DNA from: Entamoeba histolytica HM-1:IMSS
Lineage: Eukaryota; Evosea; Mastigamoebida; Endamoebidae
DNA length: 38,501 nucleotides
Direction of reading: 5' to 3'
NCBI RefSeq assembly: GCF_000208925.1
Contig: NW_001915016.1
Span: forward strand, 1 to 38,501
In this document: one piece after another, positions 8,179 through 20,195 of the stretch
Position numbering within the stretch: the stretch's first letter is position 1
Layout of the letters: the number at the start of each line of letters is the position of its first letter
Notes under the pieces: generated by a model
Database searches by the model: none
Seen by the model: the letters and a program-made list of their open reading frames with translations, nothing else
What the model was told of the DNA's origin: nothing
Position numbers and translations under genes: made by a program

Positions 8179-11100
8179 TTAAAATAATGAATATTCAGTC
8201 ATATCAACATCATTGTTTTCTTCATCACTTTGTACCCAACAAAGGAAGTGTGTAATTCTATGAGCTTCATTATAAAATTCTAATGGAATACCAGCTTTAA
8301 GAGTATATTCAATATTAACAGTAAATTTAGAAGTAGATAATGAATAATTCCAACTTCCTTTTTCTGGAATTAAAAAGAATCCATTAATTTTTTCTGAAAC
8401 AATAAGTGGTTGTTTTACTCCTAATTCTTCAGTACAATTATTTTGTAATGTAATTAGACTATCACTATTTTGTTTACCAAACTCTCTTCCAATTTCATTA
8501 AATGAATATCCTTCAATTCCAATTGCACCTTCTCCAATACCAATACAAATACATTGTCCATCAATATTATAATGTTCTTGTATTAATGAATTCATTACAG
8601 CATCATATACTGTTAACTTAGGTTCACCAGAACAAGTATGAATCCATCCAATTGCTTTCATATTATGAAGTTCCTCATGTTGTGGGCAATGTTGAGCAAA
8701 TACAATATATTTATTTGTGGCATATTGAGGAACTAAAACACAACATTGAACTTCCATAATTCCTTTATTTTTTGTACTTTCTTGACCAAATAAAATTCCA
8801 CCAATTTCAATTTTGGTGTCTGCAATTTGAATAATTCCTTTAATAATATTTTTAGGAATAACAATAGGATTTCCTTCTCCTTCATTTTCAACAAATAAAT
8901 TATTCATTTTATCAAGTAATTTACTTGCTTCAATAGCTCTTTGTCTCCAATTTTGAGTTGCAGCAAATACTTTTTGTTCATAAGGAGTACTTGTTGTTAC
9001 AGTCATAGTTTCTTGTAATTTATTTTGTGTTTTTGTTGTTACAGTAATTCCTTGTTGAATATTCTTTTCTCCTTCAATTTCTAAAACTTGTTGTCTTTCA
9101 GCAGAAGGTGTTTGAATATGCATTCCAAGAATAATATCTCTAACTTCATTTTGAGTTAAACTACTTGCACTGATATTATTCTTTTTGGCATATTCTCCAA
9201 TAATTAAATCTTTTATTTTAATTTCAATTTCTTTCCATTCATCATCACTATATGTTGGCCATTGGTGTTGTGGTTTAATTGAAATAGTTGGATTTGGAAG
9301 AAGAATTTTTTTAGCTTTAACAGGATTTATTCCAAGTCCTCTTAATAATAATACAGCTCTATGAAATGCAGTATATGAACTAACAGTTTCTAACCAATCA
9401 TCATACATATTAAACATTAATAACATTGATTCAGTAGCTTTGTTAACAGCATCTTTAACTTTTTCCATTTGCATAATTTCACCAAATGGTAATGCTATTT
9501 CACTTCCTTTTAATAAAATATTTGGAAAATCAATCATATGAGTTTCTAATGGGTCTAACATTCCTCTTAATGATACAATAATTTGTTTAGGTTGTTCTTC
9601 AATTGGTAATGCTCGTACTAATTTAACAACCTCCTCTGCAGATTTCCAATGTTTTAATTGACCAATACGTTTTTGTCCTTCCCATTCTGATGAATGAATA
9701 ATTTTTAAATGAACACCTCCAGTTCTTGGATTAAATATAAAGATACATCCATTTAATGGTTTAGTAATGTGATTTCCTTCAAATGTTTTATGAGTTGTAA
9801 CTCGATAGATATTACTATGATCAACAAACCAAATAATTTGATTTGTAAATAATTCACCATAATTTGTTATAGATAATGATGGATTAGTTGGTTCACTAGA
9901 ATATAATTGAAGTGCCTTTCTAATACGTTCTCTTAATACAAATAATGCAATATTACATTTAAGTATTTTAGCTAATGCTTTTTGTAATAAATCTTTCATT
10001 CCAGGAATCCAATTTCCATATGCAGAATATGTATTATAAGCTAAATCAAAAGCAATAATAACACCAGTTTGAGAAGGATATAAACAATTATTATCATTTA
10101 TATAACTTTCATATTTTTGTCTTGCATAACTTTCAATATTATGTTGATCAAAATCACCCCAACGTAATTGTACATCAATCCAATATTTATTTGTATGAAT
10201 TCCATTTAAGATATTTTTATTATCAGTTAGCATTGAAGGTTTTCCAGTTTCCCATTCATTCATTCCAAATAATGTAATATCTGCACAAGAAGAATTCATT
10301 TTATATGACTTTCTTGGATGAATTGTTTCTTTTTGAACTCTATCAACATCTAATTCATTACTTTCTTGATCAAATACTTGACATAAATCCATAACAATAC
10401 TTTCATGTATTTTTTGCCATAAATGTGCTCTAAATATTTGAATTAAACTAATTTTTAATGTTGGGATTTTTCCTTGCATAAATATTCCTGTTAAATCTAA
10501 CTGCGTTTCAAATCCAACATATACACTTCCTCTATTTATTGTTGGTGACCACCATAATGTAAATCTTCTATTTGGAATTTGATTTAATCCACTTCTTTGT
10601 GCATTAGTTAATTTTTTATATTTCATTGATTCTTCAAACCCACTTGATTTCTCCCAAAATAATCCTTCCCATGTAGGAAAGAATGTAGCTCTAAATAGTG
10701 TGTGTTCTAAAATTCCTTCTACTCCTCCTAAAGCCTGAATCATATCACTTCTATAATTATTAAGATTCCACAATTTTCCATCATGTCTTTGATGTGTCCA
10801 CCAAAATGGATTTAATTTTTGAATTTGGTATCGTTTAAACTCTGTTCTAATACGCCATCCTTTATCATATGCTAATGTATGTTTATCTTGTTGAAACAAT
10901 GTATTAATTCTGGGAATTCCTTTATCCCAAGAATCCTCTAAATCTTCTAATGTTAGTCTTCTATTTTCTTCAATAGCTTCTTTTCTTTTTTGTGCATATT
11001 CCATCCATACTCTTTGAGAATCTTTAAATTCTGTTTCCCATGGAAGAATATATCTAAATAAATTAGGAATTAATTGGTCTTCATCATGACTCATTCCAGC

Positions 11101-14100
11101 TCTAAATGCTTGAATACCAACATCAGTTTGTCTACTCCATTTAAAGTCTGATTGTGGAATTAAAACATGTCCCATAGAAAGCATTCCAAGTCCACCAAGT
11201 TCTTTTGGAGTATAAAATACAACTGGTGGAAATCTATTAGGCATTTTTGAATTTAATCCTATTTTAATTCTTGTTTGTATTTTATTTTCACATTTAACTA
11301 AAACATCAAGTAATTCTTGTGTATGAATAGTAGCTTCTCTAAAATACATCATTAATCCAATCAACGCAGTATTCCATTTATTTACTACTCTTGTAAATGT
11401 AGTAGCACTTGATGACATTAAAATTTGTCTAATTCTATTATCAAATTTCATAATTTCTTCTTTACTTACTTTTAAATATGCATTTGCTGTTTTTTCCATT
11501 GTTTCATTATTAGTAAGTGCCCATGCATCTTCTTTAATGCTAAACTCTTCTTCTTGACTTCTACATTTTGGAAGAATACGAATTTCAAATCCACACATAG
11601 TAAATAAAACATTTGGATTATCTTTTGAATAAACTGTAACACATGAATCTTCCCAATTAAGAGTAGTTAATGAACGTGGCAATCTATTCTTTAACTCCCA
11701 AAATACGGCACGTCCTAAATTTACATCATGTCTCATTAATCTCATTCTACAATCTTTTGGCCAACACTTTTTATTATTATAATTTATTGAATTTTCATTA
11801 TTTGGATCTGGATGTTCTATTAATAATTTTTCTATTAATTCTTTACTTTCTTCTTCAGTAAATCTTAATACCATATAAAATTTATCAATATATCTTGTGT
11901 ACATTCTAATTGGATGATGTTCTTCAATTTCTTTTGTTTTAAATGTTAAATAATCATTTGGCTGATTTGCAGTACCTGCAATTTCGAATGCTCTTCTTGG
12001 TCCAAGTAATAAAATATCTAAGATTAATCCATAATATTGAATAACAAAACTACTAAATGCTAATCCTTCTATTAACCCATAAGAATTTACATGCATCATA
12101 TCTTTGTAAGCCAAAGTTATGTTATTTTTTGCAGTAATATAATCTGCTAATAAAGGATCCATAATTAATCTTAATAATCTATTTAATAATGTTAAATCAA
12201 CTTTCTTAAACATTTTATCATAATTTGATTCTACAATAACATTACATTCTCCATTTTCAACATTCCATATATTTGTTAAATTATTCATTCCATTACAAAA
12301 CTTATATACTAATAATGGTGCTGGTTCAGTATCTGATGGTTTTATCCAATTAGGGAATAAATGTCTTTTATCTCCTTCATACCATAAATATTGATCAAGA
12401 TATGCATCTGCAATTTTTTCCATTGGATCAAAATCATAATTTGGAATTAAATGGGTGTACATATCAACAAATTCAATTTTAACTTCTTTAAATGTTCTTT
12501 GAGTTAATAATTGTCTTTTAATTCTAAGTAAAAATTCATGTGGATTATCAAATGCTTGTTCAATTAATCCTAATTCTTCTCTTTGACTTTGATTAATTCT
12601 TGTTTTAGTACTAAATGATTCTTTTAAATTTTCTAATGCTAAAACAAGTAATTTAGTATCATATTTATAATTACTTGGTGGAAATGGAATTGGTTGAAAT
12701 TGTTGATTTTCAAGCCATTGAACTGTAGTTGTTAATATAGCTACTCCTTCTTCACTTGTTAAATAAGGTCCATCTTTTAAATAATTAAATTGCCTTTCTT
12801 GTTCTCCTTTTAACCATAACCTTGTTAATCTTCCAAGATTTTTTTTACTAACTGTCTTATCTGCAGTACATCCTCTTTTAGTCCTTTCTCTAGTATAATG
12901 TGCAACATCTGTCCACCAATCGGCTTTCTTTTTTACATATCGTAGAATCATAGCTTCAATTGGTTCTGGTAATCCAGGAACTTTCCATGGAATATTTGCT
13001 TTCCAACATCTCCATGCTTCACTAAGATGTTGCATAATTGTTTTAGCTTTATTACTTTTAATTCCTTCAGGCATAATTTCATTAATTTCATGTAATACAG
13101 CAGCTCTTAATTCAATATCAAATCCACTTTCAACCCTTTGTTTAGTAATAGTTTTGGCTATTGCTTTAGCTTTTCTACCTTCAAATTGTCGAGCAAGAAG
13201 ATTTCCTAACCATCGTTCTAAAATTGGAATTAACCCTCTTAATAAAAAGATCCATACTCTCCACATTGGTGCCCAAAATCCTATTCCAGGTCCTTTTTCA
13301 ATAGAGTTTGTATTAAATCGATAATAAATAATATGTTTTAAATCTTTACACATTCTTATTTGTTGAATAACTTTATATTTATAACGATACATTCCTGTAA
13401 GTGTTCCAATATGACTAAATATATATTGAATTCCATCAGCAAGAGTATATGAATCAACTCTTCCAAGTCTGTATTGGCAATGAGCATCAACAACAATTTT
13501 AGTCATTTTTAATATTTCTCTTATTAAATGAAATGAATTACCGAATCGTGATTTTTTTCTTTCTTTTGTTGTTAATGTTCTTACAGGTTTAATATTAAAA
13601 TTATAATCTAAATGAAGAAAATCTACATTCTTTCTATGAATAAGAAGATTAAGAATATTATATCCTTGTCTAATTACTTGTAATCCTGCCTCAACCCAAT
13701 CTAATTTCGTGTGATAAAAGAAATGTGTCTCATCCAACGCTGCAAAGAAATTTCTTTTACAGAGAGATTTTGGTGGTTTCTTTTGTAATTCATTAATAAC
13801 ATAACATTTTAATAATTTTTGATAACTTACTCTTACTTTAACAGGATAATTCTTTTGAATATGTTCTAAATACCATCCTTTAATCAATGGAACATCTTGT
13901 GCTCTTCTAGTTACTCCATATTTATTATTAAATGGATATTGTGCATTAATTAAATTTAAACCATCTTTTATTTTTTCATTGTCAAGTTCAATTGTATTAC
14001 CAAATGCAACAACATCATCATAAAATTCAATTGTTTCATCATCATCTTCTTCCATTTCTTGAGTTTCATACCAATCATTTTTCCACTCGATTGGATTAAG

Positions 14101-14991
14101 TAATGAATCAAAATAATAAGAGGGTAATGTTGGGTCATCTGGTTTAACAATCATTTGCATTGGATAATGATAAGGAATAATATGAACTTCTCTTGGACGA
14201 TTAGCATATAAATTAGGATAAGCCACTTTATATTCGGTACGAATAATTCTTCTGATAATAAGTTTATTAATATCATCGAATTCACTCCAGTCTTCATCAT
14301 CATTAGTATCTCTAAATAATGGTTCAAATTTTGGTCCTCCAATTAATGTACAATTTAATGCCTTTGCATTAAAAAAAGATTCTTTGTTAAATAAATAATA
14401 ATAATTCATATCTGTAATATCACCAAGTAATCGTTCTGACAATCTGTGTAATGTACTTAATTGTTCAATATTTAATTTCCAACGTTTATAACTTGTCCCA
14501 TTTACATTATGGCTATGAACTAATGGTTTTGAATCATAAAACCATTCCATAACTGATTTATCTTCTATTCCATCTAATTCTAGTCGAATACTTGGTATTG
14601 GGTCTACATCAAGAATGTTATCTCCATAGTCCAATGGTGGCTCTTCATCATCAAATGATGGTAATATCATTCTTCTAAAATTCTTTCGGTTTGCCTTTTC
14701 ATTTCTCATCGCAATCCACATAGTTCCCCATTGTGCAAAATAAATTGGTTCGATAACTTTAGGTATTTCAGTTACAAAGGTAATTGCTCCAGTGATATGA
14801 TACATAACATCAACCATTTTAATTTCTTCCCATGGCATTGGTATATTCTCTAATAATTTATACACAGCATGAGGTAAAAATTTAAGTGCACCCAAATACA
14901 CTCTTTTATCTTTACTAAATTTTCTACTTGACATATCCCCATGCTCTTTTACAATTTTCCTGATATGTTCAGGTGGCATGGTAACACTCAT
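8179..14991 (-). CDS. PRP8: Spliceosomal core protein Prp8 (U5 snRNP)
   Basis: This is a 2270-aa single-exon frame starting at ATG 14991. The three codons before it begin with TTG and are not used here. Prp8 scaffolds the spliceosome active site. The order matches the family: an N-terminal PRO8NT block '[16 protein letters not shown]' directly at the start, PROCN (~420-605, '[22 protein letters not shown]'), the RRM-like region (~905-995), the U5/U2 snRNA-binding region (~1025-1140), the U6-binding region (~1200-1285, '[14 protein letters not shown]'), the RNase H-like domain IV (~1705-1900, '[15 protein letters not shown]', '[17 protein letters not shown]') and a C-terminal MPN/JAB domain (~2050-2240, '[12 protein letters not shown]'). 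It lacks the ~60-residue Pro-rich leader of animal Prp8. The MPN domain lacks a metal site, as in other Prp8 proteins. Confidence 0.98.
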   Translation of the reverse strand: MSVTMPPEHIRKIVKEHGDMSSRKFSKDKRVYLGALKFLPHAVYKLLENIPMPWEEIKMVDVMYHITGAITFVTEIPKVIEPIYFAQWGTMWIAMRNEKANRKNFRRMILPSFDDEEPPLDYGDNILDVDPIPSIRLELDGIEDKSVMEWFYDSKPLVHSHNVNGTSYKRWKLNIEQLSTLHRLSERLLGDITDMNYYYLFNKESFFNAKALNCTLIGGPKFEPLFRDTNDDEDWSEFDDINKLIIRRIIRTEYKVAYPNLYANRPREVHIIPYHYPMQMIVKPDDPTLPSYYFDSLLNPIEWKNDWYETQEMEEDDDETIEFYDDVVAFGNTIELDNEKIKDGLNLINAQYPFNNKYGVTRRAQDVPLIKGWYLEHIQKNYPVKVRVSYQKLLKCYVINELQKKPPKSLCKRNFFAALDETHFFYHTKLDWVEAGLQVIRQGYNILNLLIHRKNVDFLHLDYNFNIKPVRTLTTKERKKSRFGNSFHLIREILKMTKIVVDAHCQYRLGRVDSYTLADGIQYIFSHIGTLTGMYRYKYKVIQQIRMCKDLKHIIYYRFNTNSIEKGPGIGFWAPMWRVWIFLLRGLIPILERWLGNLLARQFEGRKAKAIAKTITKQRVESGFDIELRAAVLHEINEIMPEGIKSNKAKTIMQHLSEAWRCWKANIPWKVPGLPEPIEAMILRYVKKKADWWTDVAHYTRERTKRGCTADKTVSKKNLGRLTRLWLKGEQERQFNYLKDGPYLTSEEGVAILTTTVQWLENQQFQPIPFPPSNYKYDTKLLVLALENLKESFSTKTRINQSQREELGLIEQAFDNPHEFLLRIKRQLLTQRTFKEVKIEFVDMYTHLIPNYDFDPMEKIADAYLDQYLWYEGDKRHLFPNWIKPSDTEPAPLLVYKFCNGMNNLTNIWNVENGECNVIVESNYDKMFKKVDLTLLNRLLRLIMDPLLADYITAKNNITLAYKDMMHVNSYGLIEGLAFSSFVIQYYGLILDILLLGPRRAFEIAGTANQPNDYLTFKTKEIEEHHPIRMYTRYIDKFYMVLRFTEEESKELIEKLLIEHPDPNNENSINYNNKKCWPKDCRMRLMRHDVNLGRAVFWELKNRLPRSLTTLNWEDSCVTVYSKDNPNVLFTMCGFEIRILPKCRSQEEEFSIKEDAWALTNNETMEKTANAYLKVSKEEIMKFDNRIRQILMSSSATTFTRVVNKWNTALIGLMMYFREATIHTQELLDVLVKCENKIQTRIKIGLNSKMPNRFPPVVFYTPKELGGLGMLSMGHVLIPQSDFKWSRQTDVGIQAFRAGMSHDEDQLIPNLFRYILPWETEFKDSQRVWMEYAQKRKEAIEENRRLTLEDLEDSWDKGIPRINTLFQQDKHTLAYDKGWRIRTEFKRYQIQKLNPFWWTHQRHDGKLWNLNNYRSDMIQALGGVEGILEHTLFRATFFPTWEGLFWEKSSGFEESMKYKKLTNAQRSGLNQIPNRRFTLWWSPTINRGSVYVGFETQLDLTGIFMQGKIPTLKISLIQIFRAHLWQKIHESIVMDLCQVFDQESNELDVDRVQKETIHPRKSYKMNSSCADITLFGMNEWETGKPSMLTDNKNILNGIHTNKYWIDVQLRWGDFDQHNIESYARQKYESYINDNNCLYPSQTGVIIAFDLAYNTYSAYGNWIPGMKDLLQKALAKILKCNIALFVLRERIRKALQLYSSEPTNPSLSITNYGELFTNQIIWFVDHSNIYRVTTHKTFEGNHITKPLNGCIFIFNPRTGGVHLKIIHSSEWEGQKRIGQLKHWKSAEEVVKLVRALPIEEQPKQIIVSLRGMLDPLETHMIDFPNILLKGSEIALPFGEIMQMEKVKDAVNKATESMLLMFNMYDDWLETVSSYTAFHRAVLLLRGLGINPVKAKKILLPNPTISIKPQHQWPTYSDDEWKEIEIKIKDLIIGEYAKKNNISASSLTQNEVRDIILGMHIQTPSAERQQVLEIEGEKNIQQGITVTTKTQNKLQETMTVTTSTPYEQKVFAATQNWRQRAIEASKLLDKMNNLFVENEGEGNPIVIPKNIIKGIIQIADTKIEIGGILFGQESTKNKGIMEVQCCVLVPQYATNKYIVFAQHCPQHEELHNMKAIGWIHTCSGEPKLTVYDAVMNSLIQEHYNIDGQCICIGIGEGAIGIEGYSFNEIGREFGKQNSDSLITLQNNCTEELGVKQPLIVSEKINGFFLIPEKGSWNYSLSTSKFTVNIEYTLKAGIPLEFYNEAHRITHFLCWVQSDEENNDVDMTEYSLF

Positions 14992-15129
14992 CTTCTTCAA
15001 TAATTTATTGTTTTTTAGTTTTTTTAGGTTTTTAATAACAAAAATATTTTATTGTACTTCTTTACTTTTTTATGGAAAAAGAAAATGTTTTTTATTCTTT
15101 CTAGTGCTTTAACTTTTATTCCTTCTTCT

Positions 15130-16383
15130 TCATATTCTTTTAATTTCATGATGCATTTTATTCTGTACAATTTCATTGACTAAATCTTCTAGTCTATTGA
15201 TTTTATTTAGGATTTCTTTTATTTCATCATTTTTATCTCTTATTATTTTATTTTGGAGATAAAAGTGCATACTCATTGAAATATTCATACCAACTTGCAG
15301 TTCATGCATTCTAATTCCTGACATTATCCATCTATTATTAATTTCCATTATTAATCGTCAGCTTCTTTTCTTTTCCAGTAGTAATTAATGTTTGAACATT
15401 TTTCTATTTTCATTTCTTTTATTTTATTGATGAGAGTGTTAAGGTATTCTTCATCAATTTCTGTAGAGTTATTCTTTAATATGATGTTTTTTATTATTGA
15501 ATTACACTCTACTCTTCTTTCTATTATATCATTTACTTTCAATTTAATGTATTGTTTAGTATTTTCTTTTATTTTATGTGATATTTTAATATATTTAATA
15601 TATTCTTTTTCATTATTGACATTGATGTTTATCACTTTTATTATATTTTCTATTTGTTCCCATCTTATTTTCTTATATAATTTCTTATTTAACCAATTAA
15701 TTCCAAAACAATACAACACTTCAATTAAAATTCTATTTCTTTCTTTTGTTGTATTTCTTGTCTGATTATCATCTCTTGTTTGTTATTTATTATTTTTTGA
15801 AATTTTACATATTTCTTTCATTTCTTTGATTGGATTTTTGTTTTTAATTTCTTCTTCATTTATTTTAATGTTTTTTCTTCAATATCTTTTGTCTTTTTCT
15901 TTAATTTCTTCTTTATTCTTTTATTTATCTTATTCTTTCTGATTGAATATACTTCTTGTTGATTATCATACCATCTTTTTCTTTTATCTTCTTACTTTTT
16001 GAGTATTTCTTCATACTTTCCTTCATTCCATTCACTTGTTATTCTTTTTATTCTTCTTTGTATCTCATTTATTATTATTCATTCATTGTTATTGTATTAT
16101 CTTTATTATTATTGTATTTATTTTGTTTTTTATTTGTTTTTCTTTGTATTGTTCATCTTCTAATCCATTTTTCCTTGGTATATCATTTACTTTTATTATC
16201 ATTATGAAATTTATTACTATTTACATTCATTTTTTTATATTGTATGATATTGATTTTCTGTGTTTTGTTTGATTTACTTTTGTAAGACCGAAATGTTTTA
16301 CACAATATCCATTGCATTAAAATTTGATGTATTTCCTGCATTGGAAAAAAATCTTCAAATAAAGAAATAAGAAATAATAACAT
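15130..16383 (-). mobile_element. Dispersed repeat with broken coding capacity (long copy B)
   Basis: Read on minus from 16383, this element starts with 'SLFEDFFPMQEIHQILMQWILCKTFR' (16383-16183). It passes through the block shared with 668-1140 ('RRIKRITSEWNEGKYEEIL', an in-frame stop, then 'RWYDNQQEVYSIRKNKINKRI'). After a gap come two open segments: 15719-15351 (122 aa, 'INWLNKKLYKKIRWEQIENI...', lysine/isoleucine-rich helical, ending 'YYWKRKEADD') and 15348-15130 (72 aa, 'MSGIRMHELQVGMNISMSMHFYLQNK' followed by a coiled-coil-like 'EILNKINRLEDLVNEIV'). The whole looks like one helical, coiled-coil protein broken by stops and shifts. It may be an Entamoeba LINE ORF1 or ERE element, but I have no decisive motif. 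Its upper end at 16383 and lower end at 15130 are estimates. Confidence 0.55.
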
Positions 16384-16549
16384 AAATATGTTGATGTATT
16401 TTATTATTTCTTTATTTGTTTCTTATTATTTCTATTATCTTATTCATTTTATTCATAATGAATTAATTCAATGAAATAATACAAATAAATTGTTTATTTA
16501 TTTTATTTTATTTCTATTTTATTCTTATTTCTTTTATTATTTATTAAAA

Positions 16550-16588
16550 ACACCCTCATTGGGTGTGAGTATTTCATTAAATGAAATA
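16550..16588. other. Two adjacent small inverted repeats
   Basis: ACACCC (16550-16555) pairs with GGGTGT (16561-16566) around a 5-nt loop. Immediately after, TATTTCATT (16570-16578) pairs with AATGAAATA (16580-16588) around one base. The first is notably G/C-rich for this DNA. They lie between the repeat element and the 3' end of the TLDc gene, ~130 nt beyond its stop. Function unknown. Confidence 0.5.
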
Positions 16589-16720
16589 AAATAAATCAAC
16601 ATTGAATTATGTCCATTTTTATTTCACCATTTCATTCATTGGCAGATGAACAAAATGACATATTCTTCATTGTTTTGTTTTTATTCTTTTTTATTTCATT
16701 TTCAATTATTCAAGATTGAA

Positions 16721-17227
16721 TCATTTCATTTCAATTACTATGATTCGTTTTGGTGTGAAACGTTTTGGATATTGTTTTCCACAAAGTGCTTTTGTTATTC
16801 CATTATATTCAAATGAATGTTGACAAAATGAATATGTTTTATAATTTTCTTTATAAACAAGAATATCACTAAATCCAAATTCAAATAAACAATTATCTGA
16901 TTGATTAAATAAATAAAATGCATATCGTGGATCTTTAATATCAAATTTCATCATTCTTTCCATCCTTCCATTTGATTCTAATGAAAATACAAATGATTTT
17001 GAATCATTTATCCAATCATAACCATATTTATCAATTTTCTCATTAACATATCCTCCAAATTTATTTCCATTTGTGTCTTCAATAATAATTATATTTTCTT
17101 TATTTATTATTCTTTGATCAAATACTGATGTATTTTTATTCCAATCATCTTTAACTGAATCAAATAATGTATTGTTTATTCTTCTTTCTGTCCATTCTTC
17201 TAGTTGTTTAATATACACATTATCCAT
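16721..17227 (-). CDS. TLDc-domain protein, short form
   Basis: This 168-aa protein is almost entirely one TLDc-like domain. It opens with 'IKQLEEWTERRINNTLFDSVKDDW', which matches the entry motif 'L.EW......L(Y/F)D' of the other two TLDc genes in this window. Next come 'NIIIIEDTNGNKFGGYVNE', 'DSKSFVFSLESNGR', 'CLFEFGFSDILVYKENYKTYSFCQHSFEY' and a closing strand 'PKRIIVIEMK'. Eukaryotic TLDc domains (OXR1, NCOA7, TBC1D24) bind the V-ATPase and affect oxidative-stress resistance; Entamoeba has many small TLDc proteins of unknown role. There is no N-terminal coiled coil here. Upstream elements fit a promoter (see 17251-17277). Confidence 0.75.
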   Translation of the reverse strand: MDNVYIKQLEEWTERRINNTLFDSVKDDWNKNTSVFDQRIINKENIIIIEDTNGNKFGGYVNEKIDKYGYDWINDSKSFVFSLESNGRMERMMKFDIKDPRYAFYLFNQSDNCLFEFGFSDILVYKENYKTYSFCQHSFEYNGITKALCGKQYPKRFTPKRIIVIEMK

Positions 17228-17250
17228 TTTAATTTAATTTGATATTTATA

Positions 17251-17277
17251 AGTTCAAAATATTGAAGTTTTAAATAG
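17251..17277 (-). promoter_or_regulatory. Putative core promoter of the short TLDc gene
   Basis: On minus, CTATTTAAAAC (17277-17267) resembles the Entamoeba TATA element GTATTTAAAG. It is followed by GAACT (17255-17251), a GAAC box, ~24-28 nt before the ATG at 17227. Matches are by eye only. Confidence 0.4.
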
Positions 17278-17382
17278 TTAATACACGTTATTAACATATC
17301 AAATCAATTATTATTAAATTGTCATATTAAATATTCCAAGACAGTACATCAAAAACATTACAAATAAAAAAAATAAATTGAA

Positions 17383-17449
17383 GCAGTGCATCATCAGTTA
17401 TCTTCTGGTTAATACATTCCATTTGAAAAGGAAATGTATTAATCACTGC
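17383..17449. other. Potential structured element (nested inverted repeats)
   Basis: GCAGTG (17383-17388) pairs perfectly with CACTGC (17444-17449). Inside, TTAATACATT (17409-17418) pairs perfectly with AATGTATTAA (17433-17442), extended by CC/GG with one bulged A, around a 9-nt loop. A weak third hairpin (CAG 17395-17397 with CTG 17405-17407) would make a three-way junction. It lies inside a 1.46-kb spacer with no gene. It could be an RNA, a terminator-like feature or a tiny transposon relic. Confidence 0.4.
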
Positions 17450-18687
17450 ATCAAGAATGAAGTGAATTATTATTTATTATAGTATTACTTGTTGAAATAG
17501 AAGATTGTGAGTTTTTAAATAAATTAAGATTGGTTGTTATGATGTAAATATATTTGATAATATATGGCATTATCAGAGTGAAATGACATACATATTCATT
17601 GTAATGATAAATGAAAGTAAACATAATAATGTGGTAGTAATGAAATACACTCTCTTCATAAAACAAAAAATAAAGGAAATGAGAAGTTTTAATATATATT
17701 AAAATGAAAATAAAAATCAAGTAGTAACTTAAATGATTTACATTGATGAAATTTAAAAAGACATCAATTCAATAGAAATATAAGAATGAAGAATAGAAAT
17801 ACACACCTCTTAACAATAATGATGAAAAACTAAATAATAAATGAATAATAAAAATAAATATTCTTTAGACATATGATGTATTATTCTCATATGAATAAAG
17901 AACAATAAATAAATAAAAATACTTATTTATCTTCTTTTTAATATTTATATTTTTTATTTATATTGAGGTTTGATTCTATTTGAATTATTATTGAAATATT
18001 GATATAATTAAGACGATTGAAATAGTTAATGAATTAATTCATACTATTATTATTGTAATTATTATGATGATTATTCTTATTGTGATAGTAGTTATTATAT
18101 AAGTATTATATTTTTGTCTATATAATTAATACCCAGTTTCATTCATTCTTCTATCACTTATGTTTCATTGATGATATTGTTTTTTTGCTTCTTTTGATAT
18201 GAATGAGTTATATTTTTTGTAATATTTCTTGTAATTCCATTTTTGTTAATTTGATTAAATTTATTATCAAAAATTAAATAATAAATTTTTTTAATTGATT
18301 TACTTTAATCCTTGGTTTAATGAAAGAAATATCAAAAAAACAAAGAAATGGCATACCAAAAATATCAATTCACTTTATTTTGTTAGTGCTTGTTTACTGA
18401 TAATATTACTAACTAAGAGTATTGTCTTTTTATAAAATTTTTAGTGTTATACTTCTGTTTTTTTTAATGAGAAACAAAAATTACAAAAACAAAAATTTTT
18501 GTTTGTAAAGTTTGTACATAAAGTTTTGTTGTTAGTTTTTTTTACACTGTTGAGAAATGGTTGAGATAGAACACTTTGTATTTTCAATTAATATACAACA
18601 ATTAATGTGAAGATTTTTACAAAATATCAAAAAAAAATTACTAATAAAACTAAAAAATAATATTCAGATTCTATTAACCTGATATTA
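17450..18687. other. A/T-rich spacer, no gene seen
   Basis: The open stretches here are short, low in complexity and without recognisable motifs. The last ~200 bp hold the leader of the next gene, with A-rich tracts and no clear GTATTTAAAG match. Confidence 0.55.
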
Positions 18688-20109
18688 ATGGAAAAATTAA
18701 TTAAAAATGACATGATAAATAAGGTGAAAAGACAACTTATTGAGTTAAAAGAAGCCATAAAGAAAGGACAATCTCAAATTGATAAAGAAATAGAAAATTC
18801 AATTGAAGGGAAACCTGAAAATACTGAAGTTATTATTGAACAAAAACTAAAAGGAATTGAAGAGATGAAAAAGGTTATTGAAGAATGTGAAAGTTTTATT
18901 CATGAAGCAAATGAAATGATACAAAAAGAGGAATTTAATTGCTTTGTTATGAAAAATAAAAAAGAAGAAATTTCCAAAGAAGAAGAATTGAACAAAATGA
19001 AAGGATATGCTCAAAGTATTAAAAGAAAAGAAGTTCATGAAGAGTTTGAGAAATGTGATGAGTTTGTAGTTAATCAAAACGAAGACAGTAAAAAAGAAGA
19101 AGAAAGGATTATGATTAATCAACTTCAAAATGATTTGATTGAACAAGCACTTACAAAGTTACAAGAATGGAGTAATAAAAATGAGGTTCATGTTTTATTT
19201 GATAGTGATTTAAATGAATGGAGTGAGTGTCAAAACACAGAATTATTTAATAGACCAAGTATATTTCTATTTATATTTGATGAAAATAATAATGTCTTTG
19301 GGTGGTATTTTCCACAAGGGATAAATGAGAATGGAATTGGAGAATATCAAGAATGTTATCTACAAAAAGGAACAGAAAAAATATTTGAAATACAAAAAAT
19401 CAAACAAAAAGACATAAAGATCGGAAGAGGTGATTGTATTATTGAAATGAAACAAGGAAATACTATTGAAACACAAATAAACTTTAGTTCTAACAAGAAA
19501 ACAACATCTTATTGTTATGATTCATTGTTTAATGTAAAACGTATTATTTGTATTCAAATGCTCTGTGATGAATGTTTAGATGTTATACAAGATAACTTAC
19601 AACAATTACAAGAATGGAGTGGGTTGTATGAATGTAGTAGATTATATGATACATTAGAAGATGGTGAAAATGAAGGAGAAATGAAAGAAAGAATAAATGG
19701 AGAGAGTAATATATTTATTATCTGCATAGATGAATATGGGAATGTCTTTGGGTGTTTTATTGAAACAGAAATAGGAGATTCATTACTTTTAAATTCAAGA
19801 AATCATTTTTTATTTGCATTTGATAATACTGAAGATTTAAGTGGACATCCTCGTCGATGGAAAATGAAAAAAGAGAGGTTAGGAAAATTAATTTTAGGAG
19901 ATAATGATATGTTGTTTTCATGTGGTGATGATATTTCACCATTTGGAATGTTAATAATTTTTAAAACTTCATTTAGAAGTAGTTTTTGTGCTAGTTTATC
20001 TAATGTATATGAATGTATTAAAGATGATGATTTAAATGGTACATGTTTTAATGATGAAAGGAGAGATACCTTTAAAGTACAACGAGTTATTGTACTTAAA
20101 ATGAATTAA
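18688..20109 (+). CDS. Coiled-coil protein with two TLDc-like domains
   Basis: This is a 473-aa single-exon protein. Residues ~1-155 are highly charged and heptad-like ('IKKGQSQIDKEIENSIEG', 'EEMKKVIEECESFIHEAN') and probably form a coiled coil. A first TLDc-like unit starts at ~157 with 'LQEWSNKNEVHVLFDSDLNEW' and contains 'IFLFIFDENNNVFGWYF' and a closing strand 'VKRIICIQM' (~290). A second starts at ~306 with 'LQEWSGLYECSRLYDTLEDG', continues with 'IFIICIDEYGNVFGCF' and ends 'KVQRVIVLKMN' at the C-terminus. The parallel landmarks show an internal duplication with strong divergence. Both units share the entry motif with the TLDc genes at 16721 and 34988. Role unknown; a stress or V-ATPase link would be inference from the family. 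It converges on the GTPase gene with 86 bp between them. Confidence 0.75.
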   Translation: MEKLIKNDMINKVKRQLIELKEAIKKGQSQIDKEIENSIEGKPENTEVIIEQKLKGIEEMKKVIEECESFIHEANEMIQKEEFNCFVMKNKKEEISKEEELNKMKGYAQSIKRKEVHEEFEKCDEFVVNQNEDSKKEEERIMINQLQNDLIEQALTKLQEWSNKNEVHVLFDSDLNEWSECQNTELFNRPSIFLFIFDENNNVFGWYFPQGINENGIGEYQECYLQKGTEKIFEIQKIKQKDIKIGRGDCIIEMKQGNTIETQINFSSNKKTTSYCYDSLFNVKRIICIQMLCDECLDVIQDNLQQLQEWSGLYECSRLYDTLEDGENEGEMKERINGESNIFIICIDEYGNVFGCFIETEIGDSLLLNSRNHFLFAFDNTEDLSGHPRRWKMKKERLGKLILGDNDMLFSCGDDISPFGMLIIFKTSFRSSFCASLSNVYECIKDDDLNGTCFNDERRDTFKVQRVIVLKMN

Positions 20110-20195
20110 GAAACATACTTTAAATGATTTAAAAAATAGAAAAATAAAAGTTTATAAAAAGAAGAAACTGATAATTAAATGATAAAATGAAATAA

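Noticed and set aside
13968..14342. Two Met/Leu-rich minus frames inside Prp8
   Set aside because: Out-of-frame shadows of the strongly conserved Prp8 frame.
14992..15000. Extension of Prp8 by three codons (TTG AAG AAG)
   Set aside because: It starts with TTG; the ATG at 14991 leads directly into the conserved N-terminal block.
15388..16272. Several + strand hydrophobic frames
   Set aside because: They are shadows of the lysine/isoleucine-rich minus-strand element; conservation between copies supports the minus strand.
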